64,000 nt of DNA from Ascarosepion bandense (lineage: Eukaryota; Mollusca; Cephalopoda; Sepiida; Sepiidae), in contig JBBBDQ010001122.1 in the NCBI GenBank assembly GCA_037127315.1, positions 8,080,001 through 8,144,000 on the forward strand, written 5' to 3'. The stretch's first letter is position 1; every line of letters begins with the position of its first letter. Positions 10,361 through 20,994 of the stretch are shown here, in pieces. The notes under the pieces were generated by a model. That model had not been told where the DNA came from, searched no databases, and was given only the letters and a program-made list of their open reading frames with translations. Made by a program: the position numbers and the translations under genes.

Positions 10361-10960
10361 AAACCGCATTACAAATTTACGAACTGCGTCTACTATTAGG
10401 TGATTGCTATCTTTGCTTAGCAATGTTTTATGTCGACACAAGATAATAACATCTTTGATGGTGGATGTCTTTATTGTAACGTCCCTGTAACCTCTCTGAA
10501 GATGGCTCATGTAAGCCGGAAGCTCAGAACCAGCTTAATAAAAAGTTATCCAAATGTTGGACAATTTTTGTCTTTATTTTTACTTGAAATTAAAGCCAAA
10601 TATGATGTTGAGAAAGGCTCATGATTAAACATAATAGACATTCATTGTCTGTTATATATAAAACCGCATTACAAATTTACGAACTGCGTCTACTATTAGG
10701 TGATTGCTATCTTTGCTTAGCAATGTTTTATGTCGACACAAGATAATAACATCTTTGATGGTGGATGTCTTTATTGTAACGTCCCTGTAACCTCTCTGAA
10801 GATGGCTCATGTAAGCCGGAAGCTCAGAACCAGCTTAATAAAAAGTTATCCAAATGTTGGACAATTTTTGTCTTTATTTTTACTTGAAATTAAAGCCAAA
10901 TATGATGTTTAGAACGGTTCATGATTAAACATAATAGACATTCATTTTCTGTTATATTTA
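10361..10960 (+). repeat. 300-bp tandem duplication with hammerhead-like cores
   Basis: Two direct copies, 10361-10660 and 10661-10960, nearly identical except near their 3' ends. Each carries ctctgaagatggctcatgta then agccggaagct (10493-10523 and 10793-10823). The duplicated 60-residue frame is a by-product with no known domain. The 3' part of each unit (catgattaaacataatagac) recurs in the palindrome at 43553-43731. Confidence 0.9.
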
Positions 10961-11110
10961 ACAATATATGTTTAGAAAATTATCTGCTGCCTCGATACAC
11001 TATAAATATAGGTTCTAATTACCACTGAGCTCACTAGAAAGGAAAATTTTGGCGATTTACGCATCACTCTTCAGCAATGAATTGAGTTCTTTCGGTGACT
11101 GGCATGTGTA

Positions 11111-11340
11111 TCAGTCGGTGATACGTGATACACGCTTTGGACGATAATGTCTCTAAAGAGACATGACTGACTGGGCAGAAGATTATCCCACAGTAGGTTG
11201 CCAGCCAAGGCTATAGAACCTAATCTCTCCCGCTATTTAACTCATAACTGGAAGGAATAGACGGATTAATATCTTTCCCAAGGGTATTTGTGCTTAAGTG
11301 AATGCAATGAATTCAACTGGAATTCAAACTCAGCTTCCAC
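11111..11340 (-). mobile_element. OR-like SINE, minus orientation, degraded head
   Basis: Tail landmark near 11125-11145, gagacatgactgactgggca at 11158-11177 and body near 11290. The stretch normally between the two copies of the gtaggttgcc motif is deleted. The tRNA-like head at the right edge is mostly lost. Confidence 0.7.
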
Positions 11341-11379
11341 TTATAAATAACAAGCTAAAATCCCCCTTCTCTGTTTCCG

Positions 11380-11512
11380 TGCGCCTATAGCTTAGGGAGT
11401 GGCGACTTCGACTGACACCAAATCGCTCGAGTTTCGATCCTGGTCAGAAGCAAATGGATGTCTAGCCACTATGATGAGCTGTGATACAGCGAAACAGGTT
11501 TGTATGTGGATG
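11380..11512 (+). mobile_element. tRNA-headed SINE, second family
   Basis: The head has tatagcttagggagtgg (box A-like, pol III internal promoter) and ctcgagtttcgatcctgg (box B-like), followed by a short body ending in gatacagcgaaacaggtttg. The same family forms the inverted dimer at 6610-6800. Confidence 0.7.
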
Positions 11513-11513
11513 A

Positions 11514-11516
<3 letters not shown>

Positions 11517-11555
<39 letters not shown>
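11517..11555. repeat. (TA)n microsatellite
   Basis: About 19 ta units between the SINE and the fold-back element. Confidence 0.9.
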
Positions 11556-11558
<3 letters not shown>

Positions 11559-11559
<1 letters not shown>

Positions 11560-13325
11560 GAAAGTGAAAGAACACATATATTAAAACCCACTGTTCACCC
11601 ATTTACTTTTATAAAGAGTGCTCGATACAGAGTAGACCTTTATATTGTAATTTTGTTATTAAAATGTTTTAAGTTTAAATTCGGTAATTTGAATAAAATA
11701 ATGTGTTAGCGAGGTGTATTTTATTTTTGCAAGTTTTTTTAAAACCGAGAATTGGCATCTGTTTACAATCGATGAAAAATGGCGGAAAAGTTGAAATTCA
11801 AACAATTTGATTTAAACCAAAAAATTTTAGATTCCAATCAGTATAATTTCGGTTTGAAATACACCAGGGTATTCTAATCTCTTGGCTTTCAATTAAAACT
11901 AAAATTAAACTTCAAGAAAACATTTTTTTATTTTTAAAAATTCAATTTAAATTGAGGTATCGAAAATGAGTGGAGGACTTAGTATAAGTTAGAATGACTT
12001 GTCATATAGAGGATGATGATGTCAATTCCCCAGAGTAGCATTTTGCTACCAGTAGACAGAAAAAGCTTGAAATTTTCCTTAAATTTTCGTAATTTTTCAA
12101 AACCAAAGCTTCACTGACTTGCTTTAGATAACTTCACACTGGTCCCTCTTTAGTTTTAAGAACACAGGCCAAGAGAAAGAAAAACAAAACAACACATGTA
12201 TCGGTGGGGGATAGAACACTATGCAATATTCTACATTAAAAAGCTCAATTACATTTTAAATTAAACATTAATCTATTTATTTTAGAAACTGTTGAGACAA
12301 TGAACAAATACATAAATAAATATGAAAGGGAAATATTAATACACAACATTAAACATGGATTAAACGGAATTTTTTTAACTAGTCTAGACTACCAAAAGGC
12401 AAGATAAGAAAGTGAAAGAACACATATATTAAAACCCACTGTTCACCCATTTACTTTTATAAAGAGTGCTCGATACAGAGTAGACCTTTATATTGTAATT
12501 TTGTTATTAAATTTTGTTATTATTTTGTTATTAAATTTTGTTATTATTTTGTTTAGTTTTAATTGAAAGCGAAGAGATTAGATTACCCTGATGTATTTCA
12601 AACCGAAATTATACTGGTTTGAATTTAAAATTTTTTGGTTTAAAACAAATTGTTTGAATTTCAACTTTTCCGCCATTTTTCATCGATTGTAAACAGATGC
12701 CAATTCTCGGTTTTAAAAAAACTTGCAAAAATAAAATACACCTCGCTAACACATTATTTTATTCAAATTAACGAATTTAAATTTAAAACATTTTAATAAC
12801 AAATTTACAATATAAAGGTCTACTCTGTATCGAGCCCTCTTAATAAAGGTAAATGGGTGAACAGTGTGTTTTAATATATGTGTTCTTTCACTTTCTTATT
12901 TTGTCTTTTGGTAGTCTAGACTAGTTAAAAAAATTCCGTTTAATCCATGTTTAATGTTGTGTATTAATATTTCCCTTTCATATTTATTTATGTATTTGTT
13001 TATTGTCTCAACAGTTTCTAAAATAAATAGATTAATGTTTAATTTAAAATGTAATTGAGCTTTTTAATGTAGAATATTGCATAGTGTTCTATCCCCCACC
13101 GACACATGTGTTGTTTTGTTTTTCTTTCTCTTGGCCTGTGTTCTTAAAACTAAAGAGGGACCAGTGTGAAGTTATCTAAAGCAAGTCAGTGAAGCTTTGG
13201 TTTTGAAAAATTACAAAAAATTAAGGAAAATTTCAAGCTTTTTCTGTCTACTGGTAGCAAAATGCTACTCTGGGGAATTGACATCATCATCCTCTACATG
13301 ACAAGTCATTCTAACTTATAATAAG
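11559..13325. repeat. 1.8 kb fold-back structure (A-B-A*/A'-B')
   Basis: Module A (about 11559-11935, starting taagaaagtgaaagaacaca), module B (about 11977-12402) and a truncated direct repeat of A (12403-12512) are followed by the reverse complement of A (about 12543-12897) and of B (about 12898-13325). The palindrome centre is near 12525. Arms match with only scattered differences. No open frame or transposase was seen. The right edge lies 18 bases from the start of the large inverted repeat. Confidence 0.85.
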
Positions 13326-13470
13326 TCCATACTTAATACTTATTCATGGTTTTTCACAATAGATTTATGAAACCAAACGACGTGAAGAGGGTTAATTCCA
13401 AAGAAAGCAACTCCTCGCTCGTTAAGGATCGACATGGGGCAACAGGTGTCACCTGACCGTCATCCGGTGA

Positions 13471-14117
13471 ATGTTAATATCAACGGCGCAAAAGGGAACA
13501 CTTTTTTACAAAATTTATCCCTCGCCCGGAAAGAAACGACATGGCCAAAAGGTGTCTCTAGACAATTACCCTGTGACTGTGCGCAACAAAGAAAGACTTA
13601 TCTTTGGGACATGGAATGTCAGGACGCTCAACAACTGTGGTAAACTAGAGAATGTCAAGCAGGGAATGAACAGATAGAACATTAATATCTTGGGCATATG
13701 CGAAACCAGATGGCCAAAAAATGGAGGCTTCAGCAGTGACATCCACAGGATAATATACGCAGGAGGCAAAAATAACGAAAAAGGAGTCGGCTTAATACTA
13801 GACAAAGAAATGACGAAATGCGTTCTGGGATACTGCCAGCTTTCAGAGAGAGTCCACTTGGTTAAACGGAGAGGAAGACCCTTTAACATGTCTATTATAG
13901 TAGTTTATGCACCAACAACGCTAAGCAGGAAGAAATAGAATTATTCTGTTTCATACTGGACAATGTCAAGGCTCAGTACGAAAGTCAAGAAATTAGAATC
14001 GTAATGGGTGACTTGAATGCCAAGGTAGGTAATGAGAGGGAAGCAGACACGACCGTTAAATTTGTATTAGGAATCCGCAACGAACAAGGAGAAAATGGGT
14101 TCAATGGTGCACATTAA
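13471..14117 (+). pseudogene. RTE endonuclease, broken
   Basis: APE-type endonuclease that would nick the target DNA. Motifs in order: IFGTWNVRTLNN (catalytic Asn), an in-frame stop after QGMNR near 13675, ILGICETRWPKNGG (catalytic Glu), VVYAPTT, then after a frameshift near 13930 the block RIVMGDLNAKVG (catalytic Asp/Asn). The final SDH-type motif falls beyond 14117 and is changed (YHVPATCKLR near 14290, against CDHVPVICKLR in the right arm). The order and wording fit RTE elements, the same family that gave rise to mammalian CFDP2-like sequences. Confidence 0.85.
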
Positions 14118-15290
14118 ATGACCAACTAATAACTAACACCTGGTTTCAAGAAAACCCACAACGTCTATGGAAATGGAAAAACCCAGGAGGCGACACGAAA
14201 AATCAAATATACTACATTACCATGAACAGGAGATTCAGAAACGCAGTGGTCCAATGCAAAACCTATCCAGGCGCCGACAGTAGATGCTACCACGTCCCAG
14301 CCACCTGCAAACTAAGGGTGAAACTCCGGAGAATGAAGAAGCCTAGTGCAGCACCAAGACTGAAATAGAACACGCTCGTAAATGACCTCAACCTGCAGAA
14401 AGAATACACTAACAACGTTAAAGAACAAATTGGAAAGGGAGACTCTAAATGGGACTCATTAAAAGAATCGATAGTGACATCAGCAAACAACATTGTCCCA
14501 AAGGAAATCAAACGCAAAAGGAAAAAACGAGTGGATGACTGAAAAGATTCTCGACATGATGCAAAGGAGACAGAAAACGATGCCAAGATATGGAAAAAAA
14601 AAAACGACAAATTTAATGCCTAGGAATAAAAAAACAGGATTTGCTCTAGAAGCAGACAGACGGTCCACGGTTTCAGCCATCAGCAACAGCAGTAAATTTA
14701 GCCTGCCATTACCATCACACTCGCTTCAGCTTGCCAACGGGTAAAGTTCTAGCCAGCCATTCCCCAGTAGGTCCTTCTACTCCAACCAACCATTCACAGA
14801 AGCTGTAACACTATACGATAAACTTTTCTTTTTCGGAAGCAATAGTGACATCAGCAAACAGTATTGCTCAAAAAACAAAAAAGGAAATCAGACGTAGAAG
14901 AAAAAACGAGTGGATGACTGAAGAGATTCTCGACATGATGCAAAGGAGACAGATAATGATGCCAAGATATGGAATGGAGTACAGGGAACTACACAAGGAA
15001 ATAAGGAGAAAATGCAGACAGGCTAAAGAGGAATGGCTCAACAACAAATGTGCAGAAGTAGAGAGACTGAGCAGGACTAATAAAGCAGACATGCATAAAG
15101 AAATAAGAGAATTGACAAAAAACCTGCTCCTCAACAGGATGTATAAAATGCAAGGATGGAACAATCATATTGGAGAAAGAGGAAATACTCCAGCGATGGG
15201 AAGAATATATAAAAAAATCATTTCCACGACAAGAGAGAGCAACCGATAACACACAAAGATGAGCATGGACCGGAAACATCACAGTCTGAA

Positions 15291-16128
15291 GTGGAAGCTG
15301 CAATGGCCAAACTGAATAGAAACAAAGCAGCTGGTCCAGACAGCAATGTAATACAGCTGCTGATAGCCCTGGAAGAATTTGGCACAGAGAAAATTACAGG
15401 AATAATAAATGAAATTTATAACAGTGGTGTAATACCAGACGAACTAAACAAGTTGATTTTCATATTACTGCCTAAGAAGCCAGGTGCAAACGAGTGCGAA
15501 TCAGTGCGAACTCCACCAAAAAATCAATTTAATGAGCCACATTACAAAATTGACCGTCCGCACCCTGATGAATAGAGCGAGAAGCAGAATCATGCCGGAG
15601 ATAGGACAAGAACAGTGCGGGTTCGTCAAAGACACTGGAACAAGCAACGCCATATTCATGATTAAGATGCTCTCCGAAAGGGCAATACAAATGAAGAAGG
15701 ACTTGTGCCTATGTTTCATCGATTATGCAAAGGCGTTCGACAAAATACACCACAAAGAATTGATGGAGATGCTCAGCAACCTCGACATATTTGGGAAAGG
15801 CATAAGAGGAATCAAGATTCTCTACTGGCAGCAAACTGGTTGCATACGGACAGGTAACGAATTCAGCAGATATACAAAGATAGAAAGGTGCGTAAGACAA
15901 GGATGCATCTTTTCACCGGATCTATTCAAATTGAACAGAGAGTCTATTCGGAGGACCCGAGATGTTATACCAGGATTCGTTATCGGAAGTTACAGTTTGA
16001 ACAACATAAGGTACGCCGATGATACAGTGCTGAATTTCGACACAGAAAAGAAACTACAAGAGCTCCTACAGAAGGTAGCTGAAGAGAGTGATAAAAAATG
16101 GATAGCAAATAAACTTCAAGAATACTGA
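15291..16128 (+). pseudogene. RTE reverse transcriptase, frameshifted
   Basis: Blocks: AAMAKLNRNKAAGPDSNVIQ, ELNKLIFILLPKKPGA, a frameshift near 15484-15575, ARSRIMPEIGQEQCGFVKD, CLCFIDYAKAFDKIHHKELM (block A with catalytic Asp), ERCVRQGCIFSPDLFKLNRE (block B), then IRYADDTVLNFDTEKKLQEL (YADD intact). The frame ends at 16128 and the thumb region continues out of frame to 16305. Confidence 0.88.
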
Positions 16129-16274
16129 ATGCATGGTCATATAAAAAAAAGTAGCACAAAATGCCAGATACAGGTAGGGGATACTAAAATCAAGCAGGTA
16201 CACAAATTAAATATCTTTGAAGTGTTCTAACAGAAAACGGAAAGTGCGACACAGAGATCCGAAGGCGAATTGAC

Positions 16275-17471
16275 ATGGCGAAAGACGCCTTTCAGAAGCT
16301 GACTAAACTCTGCTCGGTTCTCTCCAAAATCTATAACTACTGCCTCTATGCTTCTTGCTTTCCTGCTTGCTGGAAGTCCTCCTCCGTAGTTCCAATATAT
16401 AAAAACACTGGTGAACCCTCAGAGCCCTCTAATTATCGCCCTATCAGCCTCCTACCGATTTTTGGCAAAGTGTTCGAAGCCATCATCAACGCCGAGGTGA
16501 TTCAATATCTCACAGCTCATAGAGTTTTCTCTGACAAACAGTATGGTTTCCGTTTCACTAAGTCTACTGCTGATATGCTCATGACCATCACTCTCGACAA
16601 GAACGGCGAAGCTCGAACTGTTTCCTTAGATATTTCCAAAGCGTTTCACAGGGTCTGGTATGCTGGCCTTCTACGCAAGTTGCGACGTTATGGTATAACT
16701 GAACAATTGTTTGACCTGATCCAGTCATTCCTTTCAAATCGCACAATGAAGATAGTATTGAACGGACATGCCTCGCAATACTATCATACGAACGCGGGTG
16801 TCCCTCAAGGCTCTATTCTAGGTCCTATGCTTTTCCTTATCTACATTAACGATCTCCCCGATGTAATAAGATCCCAAGTAGGCATAAACGCTGATGGCAC
16901 TACAGTTTACTCTCGCATAGATAAAAAATCTGCTGAGGCTGACAAAGCACACCTCACTGCCGAGCTTGAAAAAGACCTCCTAACCGTGGCGGACTGGGGT
17001 AAGAAATAGCTGGTGAATTTTCATGCTTCCAAAACGAAGCTGCTATCTATTAATCATCATAGACAATCACTCCTACGCCACATTAGCATGGATCAGGCTA
17101 GTCTCCCTGAAAGCAAAACACTGTGCCTCCTCGGCTTAACTCTCACAACAGACCTCAAGTGGAATGACTATAGAGAATCCATAGTTAAATCCGCTGCTAA
17201 GAAAGTTAGTTCTCTGCGTAGGACCAGGAAGTTTTTTTTTCCCCCTGAAACAATCCTGCACACACATAAATCTACCATCCGCCCGTGCATTGAATACTGC
17301 TGCCATATCTGGTTGGGTGCTCCTGCTATCCGCCTGAGTATCCTTGAAAAAATCCAACGGAGAATCTGTAATGAGATAGATCCCGAATTGGCAGCTCACA
17401 TACAGCCACTTTCTCACCGGCGCAATGTGGCTTCCTTGTGTCTCTTCTCCAATTACTTTCACGGTTTCTGA
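16275..17471 (+). pseudogene. RTE-LINE-A fusion frame and LINE-A reverse transcriptase
   Basis: The frame 16275-17009 starts with MAKDAFQKLTK, which is RTE sequence. From LCSVLSKIYNYCL it continues as LINE-A RT, so two retrotransposons are joined in frame at about 16302-16310. LINE-A blocks follow: SNYRPISLLPIFGKVFEAI, YGFRFTKSTADMLM, SLDISKAFHRVW, GVPQGSILGPMLFLIYINDL. The catalytic box reads INADGTTVYS instead of YADD, so this copy cannot polymerise. One stop at 17007 separates the second frame (17013-17471) with NFHASKTKLLSINHH and the C-terminal region. The right arm has the same NADG change, so the damage predates the duplication. Confidence 0.88.
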
Positions 17472-17892
17472 TCCGATGAACTTAGCTTACTGGTACCCAC
17501 TATATATAAATTTACTCGAGTCACAAGATTAGCAACTAGGTCCCACCCATTTACTGTGAAACCAATAAATTTTAAAAGCAAATTCTACTCCCCAGCTTCT
17601 TTTCTCGCACTTCCCGCCTGTGGAATTCCCTTCCATTTACTTGCTTCCCCGGCAGCTATAATCTCCAAGAATTTAAATGTAAAGTCAATAGTCATCTCCC
17701 ATCTAACTAACTTGCACCCTCTCTCTCATGCTTTTTGCTCTGTCTACTCCACTCTCATCAGTATTGTCATCCTTCTCTTACCCATTTCCTGACAACCCCT
17801 ATAACCTGTCACTCTTTCTCAGAACTTTCCTCCTATGTAAGCCCCTGCAAAACAGTGGCAATAAAATGCCTTGCTTGAGGCGATGTAATTAT
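16305..17892 (+). mobile_element. LINE-A inserted in RTE, left arm
   Basis: 5'-truncated LINE-A copy from the middle of the RT to its 3' tail. The C-terminal blocks TRATRLATR-like sequence and the CGIPFHLLASPAA region are at 17520-17660, and the 3' UTR runs to 17880. The terminus cttgaggcgatgtaattata is followed by a (AAAG)n tail. The 3' UTR includes a single diverged version of the satellite unit (cactctttctcagaactttc, 17808-17827). Confidence 0.88.
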
Positions 17893-17900
17893 AAAAAAAT

Positions 17901-17940
<40 letters not shown>

Positions 17941-18400
17941 AGGAAAGGAAGGAAGGAAAAATGGTGGGGAAAAACAATGAAATTATGGAAAAAGTAAAAA
18001 ATAAAGATAGAAAATAAAAAACTCATCAACAAAAAGTAACGATGAAAAGAAGAAAAAAGAAACGACAAACTCAGAAAAGAAAGAAAGAAATTATGAATAA
18101 AGAAATAAAGAAAGAAGAAAAGGATGAACTCACAAACAAAGAAAAAAGTAGCGATAAAATAAAGAAAAAACTAAGAAAGAAAGAAAAAAAGAAAAAATGA
18201 TCACAACGAAAAAAGTAACAGTGAAATAAAAAAGAAACAGTTAAAGGATAGAACAATAAAAGAAACAAATTTAAAAATATAAGCAACTAAAAAGCAATAA
18301 ATAAAAGTAGAATATGAAAGAAAATGTCGAAAAAAGCAATAAAAACCTTTTAAAAAATAAAAAAGTGTAGAAAAGAAAAAATCAAAGAAAACCAGGGACT
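17893..18400. repeat. A/G-rich low-complexity tract, left arm
   Basis: Begins as (AAAG)n and (GGAA)n at the LINE-A tail and grades into about 500 bases of purine-rich sequence (aagaaagaaa, gaaaaaacta). Mirrored as C/T-rich DNA at 21735-22230. Confidence 0.9.
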
Positions 18401-18644
18401 ATTGTGAAAATTTATGGAATTTAACTATGAAGGCTATTTTTATTGTGCCAGTCATAATTACAACACGACGTTTTCAATCCGTCATAGCAAAGTTAATTTT
18501 AATGAGAATTAATAACAGACATCATACGACTATTAATGTTTCTCTAACGAACATTACTACTAATGCTACTACTACTATTGCAACTTTTAATCTTACAACC
18601 CCTTCAAATGCAACCATTCTGAAGTATAATTATTCACCACAATT
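18401..18644. other. Unassigned innermost part of the left arm
   Basis: About 240 bases identical or nearly so to 21487-21735 reversed. The 85-residue frame (18427-18684) is rich in Thr/Ile/Asn, crosses the arm boundary and has no recognisable domain. Likely non-coding. Confidence 0.6.
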
Positions 18645-18879
18645 AATAGACGATAAATCTCCATCAAAAAGAAAATGGTCTTAATTTCTGAAATTCGAAT
18701 AAAGTATTTGACAATCCTTAAACATTTCCAAAAAAGGCTGAACCTATCATTCCCTGTGGACGATTAACAAATATATAAGACCGCCTATTTCGGTGCAAGT
18801 TTTAGTGTGGTATTTCTTTAGTTTTCCACATATTAGACCTTGTGCAAGACTAAGCTTAACTTGAACTTATCTACTCATC

Positions 18880-19210
18880 ACGTACAATCATTGAAGTTAA
18901 GCATCGTCGAGCCTCGCCAGTACCTAGATGAGTGACCGCTTGGGAAGTTCAGGTGCTGTCAACTTTGATGTGAGATTAGTGCAATGGGTTGTAATTCTGA
19001 ATTGTTTATCAGAGAGGCAAGTTCCAATTCCGGTTGGGTTTCTTATATTCACTTACGAGCAAAAATCCTCGAAAAAGTTATTAATTCACCTTTCCGATCC
19101 ATCATCTATGGTTTAATTAGTAAGACTTGTCTCACATAACGATTATTATCTAAAAGCAATGTTACCATCTTTCTGGCTTTAAATAACCTGCAAATGGTTA
19201 ATAAGCCATA
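18880..19210 (+). mobile_element. 5S rRNA-headed composite SINE
   Basis: 18889-18962 matches the 3' two thirds of 5S ribosomal RNA, including the pol III internal control region: ttgaagttaagcatcgtcga (box A region) and tacctagatgagtgaccgct (box C region), ending caggtgctgtc. The first third of 5S is not recognisable. Immediately downstream is a tRNA-like segment (ttagtgcaatgggttg, then aagttccaattccggttggg), then a body resembling the OR-like SINE (cacttacgagcaaaaatcc, then an atctatggtttaattagtaa block). A caatcaat repeat follows near 19224-19247. Confidence 0.78.
18889..18962 (+). pseudogene. 5S rRNA-derived segment
   Basis: Partial 5S sequence without the 5' arm, with substitutions and no T-run terminator directly after it. 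It is best read as the head of a SINE, not a working 5S gene. Confidence 0.75.
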
Positions 19211-19364
19211 AAAAACAAATCAATCAATCAATCAATCAATCAAACGCTGATCTACCACGGCCACAAAGTGAAGGATCTGTTTATATATTGATTGTAATAT
19301 AGAATTAGTCCCGCACTTTATAGCCACATTATAATTTATTGTTAGTTTATCAAATTTTGATTAG

Positions 19365-19500
19365 GTATGAATCCATCTCTTCTCCTCCAAACTATGGGTA
19401 AACTAGTAAGACTTGTATCGCTGAAACATTATTATCAGAAAAATTTACAATATTTTCTGGCTTTAAATAACATGCAAGAAGTTGATAAGACGTAAAAAAA
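19365..19500 (+). repeat. Second copy of the 5S-SINE tail
   Basis: Repeats 19110-19215 (aactagtaagacttgtatcg, tctggctttaaataacatgc, ending with taagacgtaaaaaa). The head is absent. Confidence 0.65.
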
Positions 19501-19699
19501 CGAGGAAATAATCAATAAGGTAAATATTTATGAACCTGATATGAAACAATTGTCACAAAATGTGTCTCGTCGAAAAATTCGCTAGTTACGTTCAGTCCTC
19601 TTTGGGTGCTAGCCTTGTGTCAGACGATGATGAACTTAGTAAATAACTGGAGGCCCATAAGCGGTTATTAACAAACCAGTGTTACATTTTTTTATCATT

Positions 19700-20320
19700 G
19701 CGATTTGATCATCGTATAGCGCAAACGGTTATCAGTGCGGTAAGTAGAATTATGTAGAAGGGTTCAAATTCCTGCCTGGTCACTTGTTTTTACTTTCCCA
19801 CTAAGACCTCTCAAAAAAAACATGAACCGAACTCTAGCTATGAGTTAAATAGCAGAATCAAAAACAACTCTAAATGCAAAACAATGAGAAGTCATGAATA
19901 TCAAACTCCAGCCATAGATTAAGCAACCAAGAAAACTGATCCCTCTAGCCTTTGATGGGAGTCAGTCGAGAAAAACAATTCTGAATTCCCCTTTCAACTA
20001 TAGTTGAATTAACAGAACTCTAGCCTTAGGCAGAGGCCAGTCTAGAACAACAACTCTTGAATACAAAAATATGAGAAGGTAGGAATCGATAAATTATCCA
20101 TCCAGATATAGGTTAAATAGCAGGGTAGAGTGAACACTCTAACTTTGACCGTCAACCAACCAAGAACATCTGTGAATGCAAAAGCGTGAAAAGGAATGAA
20201 TCAATCACTTGTTCCTCCAGCTATGAGTTAAATAGCAGGATAAACTGAACTCTCTTTCCTTGAGTGGCAGTCAATCTAGAGCAACAGTTCTAAATCCAAA
20301 ACAGCAAGCACCAACGAAAA
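19700..20320 (+). mobile_element. tRNA-headed SINE with tandemly repeated body
   Basis: A tRNA-like head at about 19715-19785 has tatagcgcaaacggttatca (box A-like) and gggttcaaattcctgcc (box B-like). It is followed by five imperfect repeats of a body segment beginning with variants of cagctatgagttaaatagca near 19837, 19909, 19999, 20097 and 20215. Several repeats end in a motif like gagcaacagttctaaatcca. The body motif is that of the OR-like SINE. Confidence 0.65.
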
Positions 20321-20570
20321 ATCATACCGCTATTTTTACCAAGATGACATGGCAATTCATAAATAATAAAGAAAAGAAACCTCAGGGGAGCCATGAAGAC
20401 CTACATCCTGATGGAACTTGAAAATGAGACATCAAAAATGAGAATTAGACATATCTGGACACCAGTCCATCCTGCTTCCGTTCACGACCCAAATCTTATA
20501 TCTCCATAGTTACCTAATTCTCATTTTTGATTGAACCGTATTGACACCCCTAAAGCATTTTCTCTAATTC

Positions 20571-20870
20571 AGTCAGTTAAGTGCCATACGTGATTCACGC
20601 TTGGGCGATCATGTCTCGAAAGTGTCATGACTGACTGGGCAGAAGATTATCCCGCAGTAGGTTGCCATTGCTTTCTGCGGTAGACTGGTTGCCGGCCAAG
20701 GCTATAGAACCCAATCTGTCCTGCTATTTAACCCATAACTGGAAGGAAGAGACGGATTAATACCTTTCCCAAGGGCATTTGCGCGTAAGTGAATACAATG
20801 GATTCAACTGGAATTCGAACTCGGCTCCCTGGTTTCTCGTTCCGAGCCGATATCCACTGTACCACAACAC
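20571..20870 (-). mobile_element. OR-like SINE, well-preserved copy, minus orientation
   Basis: The best full-length example. Read from 20870 on the minus strand, the tRNA-like head has gtggtacagtggatatcggc (box A region) and gccgagttcgaattcc (box B). The body landmark cacttacgcgcaaatgccct follows, then the internal repeat around gcaacctactgcgggataat and the tail with gagacatgatcgcccaagcg-like sequence. It lies in the spacer of the large inverted repeat. Confidence 0.82.
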
Positions 20871-20994
20871 ACTCTAATTACCACTCCCTAATTTTCTAAA
20901 TAACCATGAATTCATCTTTTTTTTCAAAATAAATCATTTTCACCATTAATTTTAACATATCACAAAAAACAGTATTGTTCTGACACATGAAACT

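Larger units (their letters stand above)
13344..16305 (+). mobile_element. RTE-type non-LTR retrotransposon, left arm copy
   Basis: RTE-clade element with an endonuclease then a reverse transcriptase. It holds an internal partial duplication: the region encoding NEWMTEEILDMMQRRQ-like sequence occurs at 14487-14592 and again at 14845-14975. These are separated by about 250 bases of foreign or rearranged sequence (14593-14845) also present in the right arm, so that event predates the inverted duplication. The element is cut at 16305, where LINE-A begins. Its true 3' end is missing from this arm. Confidence 0.88.
13344..18644 (+). repeat. Large inverted repeat, left arm (5.3 kb)
   Basis: Reverse complement of 21487-26973. 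The outer edge is at tcatggtttttcacaa and the inner edge at ttcaccacaatt. The arm contains an RTE retrotransposon (13344-16305), LINE-A (16305-17890), an A/G-rich tract (17890-18400) and 240 bp of unassigned sequence. The arms differ by few substitutions plus at least one larger gap: about 190 bases near 25245-25440 of the right arm are absent at the corresponding point near 14840. Confidence 0.93.

Noticed and set aside
10430..10912. Duplicated 60-residue gene
   Set aside because: The frame is inside a duplicated 300-bp non-coding repeat, no domain is recognised, and the second copy ends differently.
14287..15303. Minus-strand frames opposite the RTE and LINE coding regions
   Set aside because: Shadows of retrotransposon coding sequence on the other strand. 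The same holds for plus-strand frames opposite the right arm (24-26.7 kb).
17893..18644. 3' transduction carried by LINE-A into the RTE
   Set aside because: A transduced flank should end in a second A-rich tail. The block ends in ttcaccacaatt with no tail, so other mosaic mechanisms fit better.
18889..18962. Functional 5S rRNA gene
   Set aside because: The 5' third is unrecognisable, there is no T-run terminator, and it is fused to SINE-like sequence.
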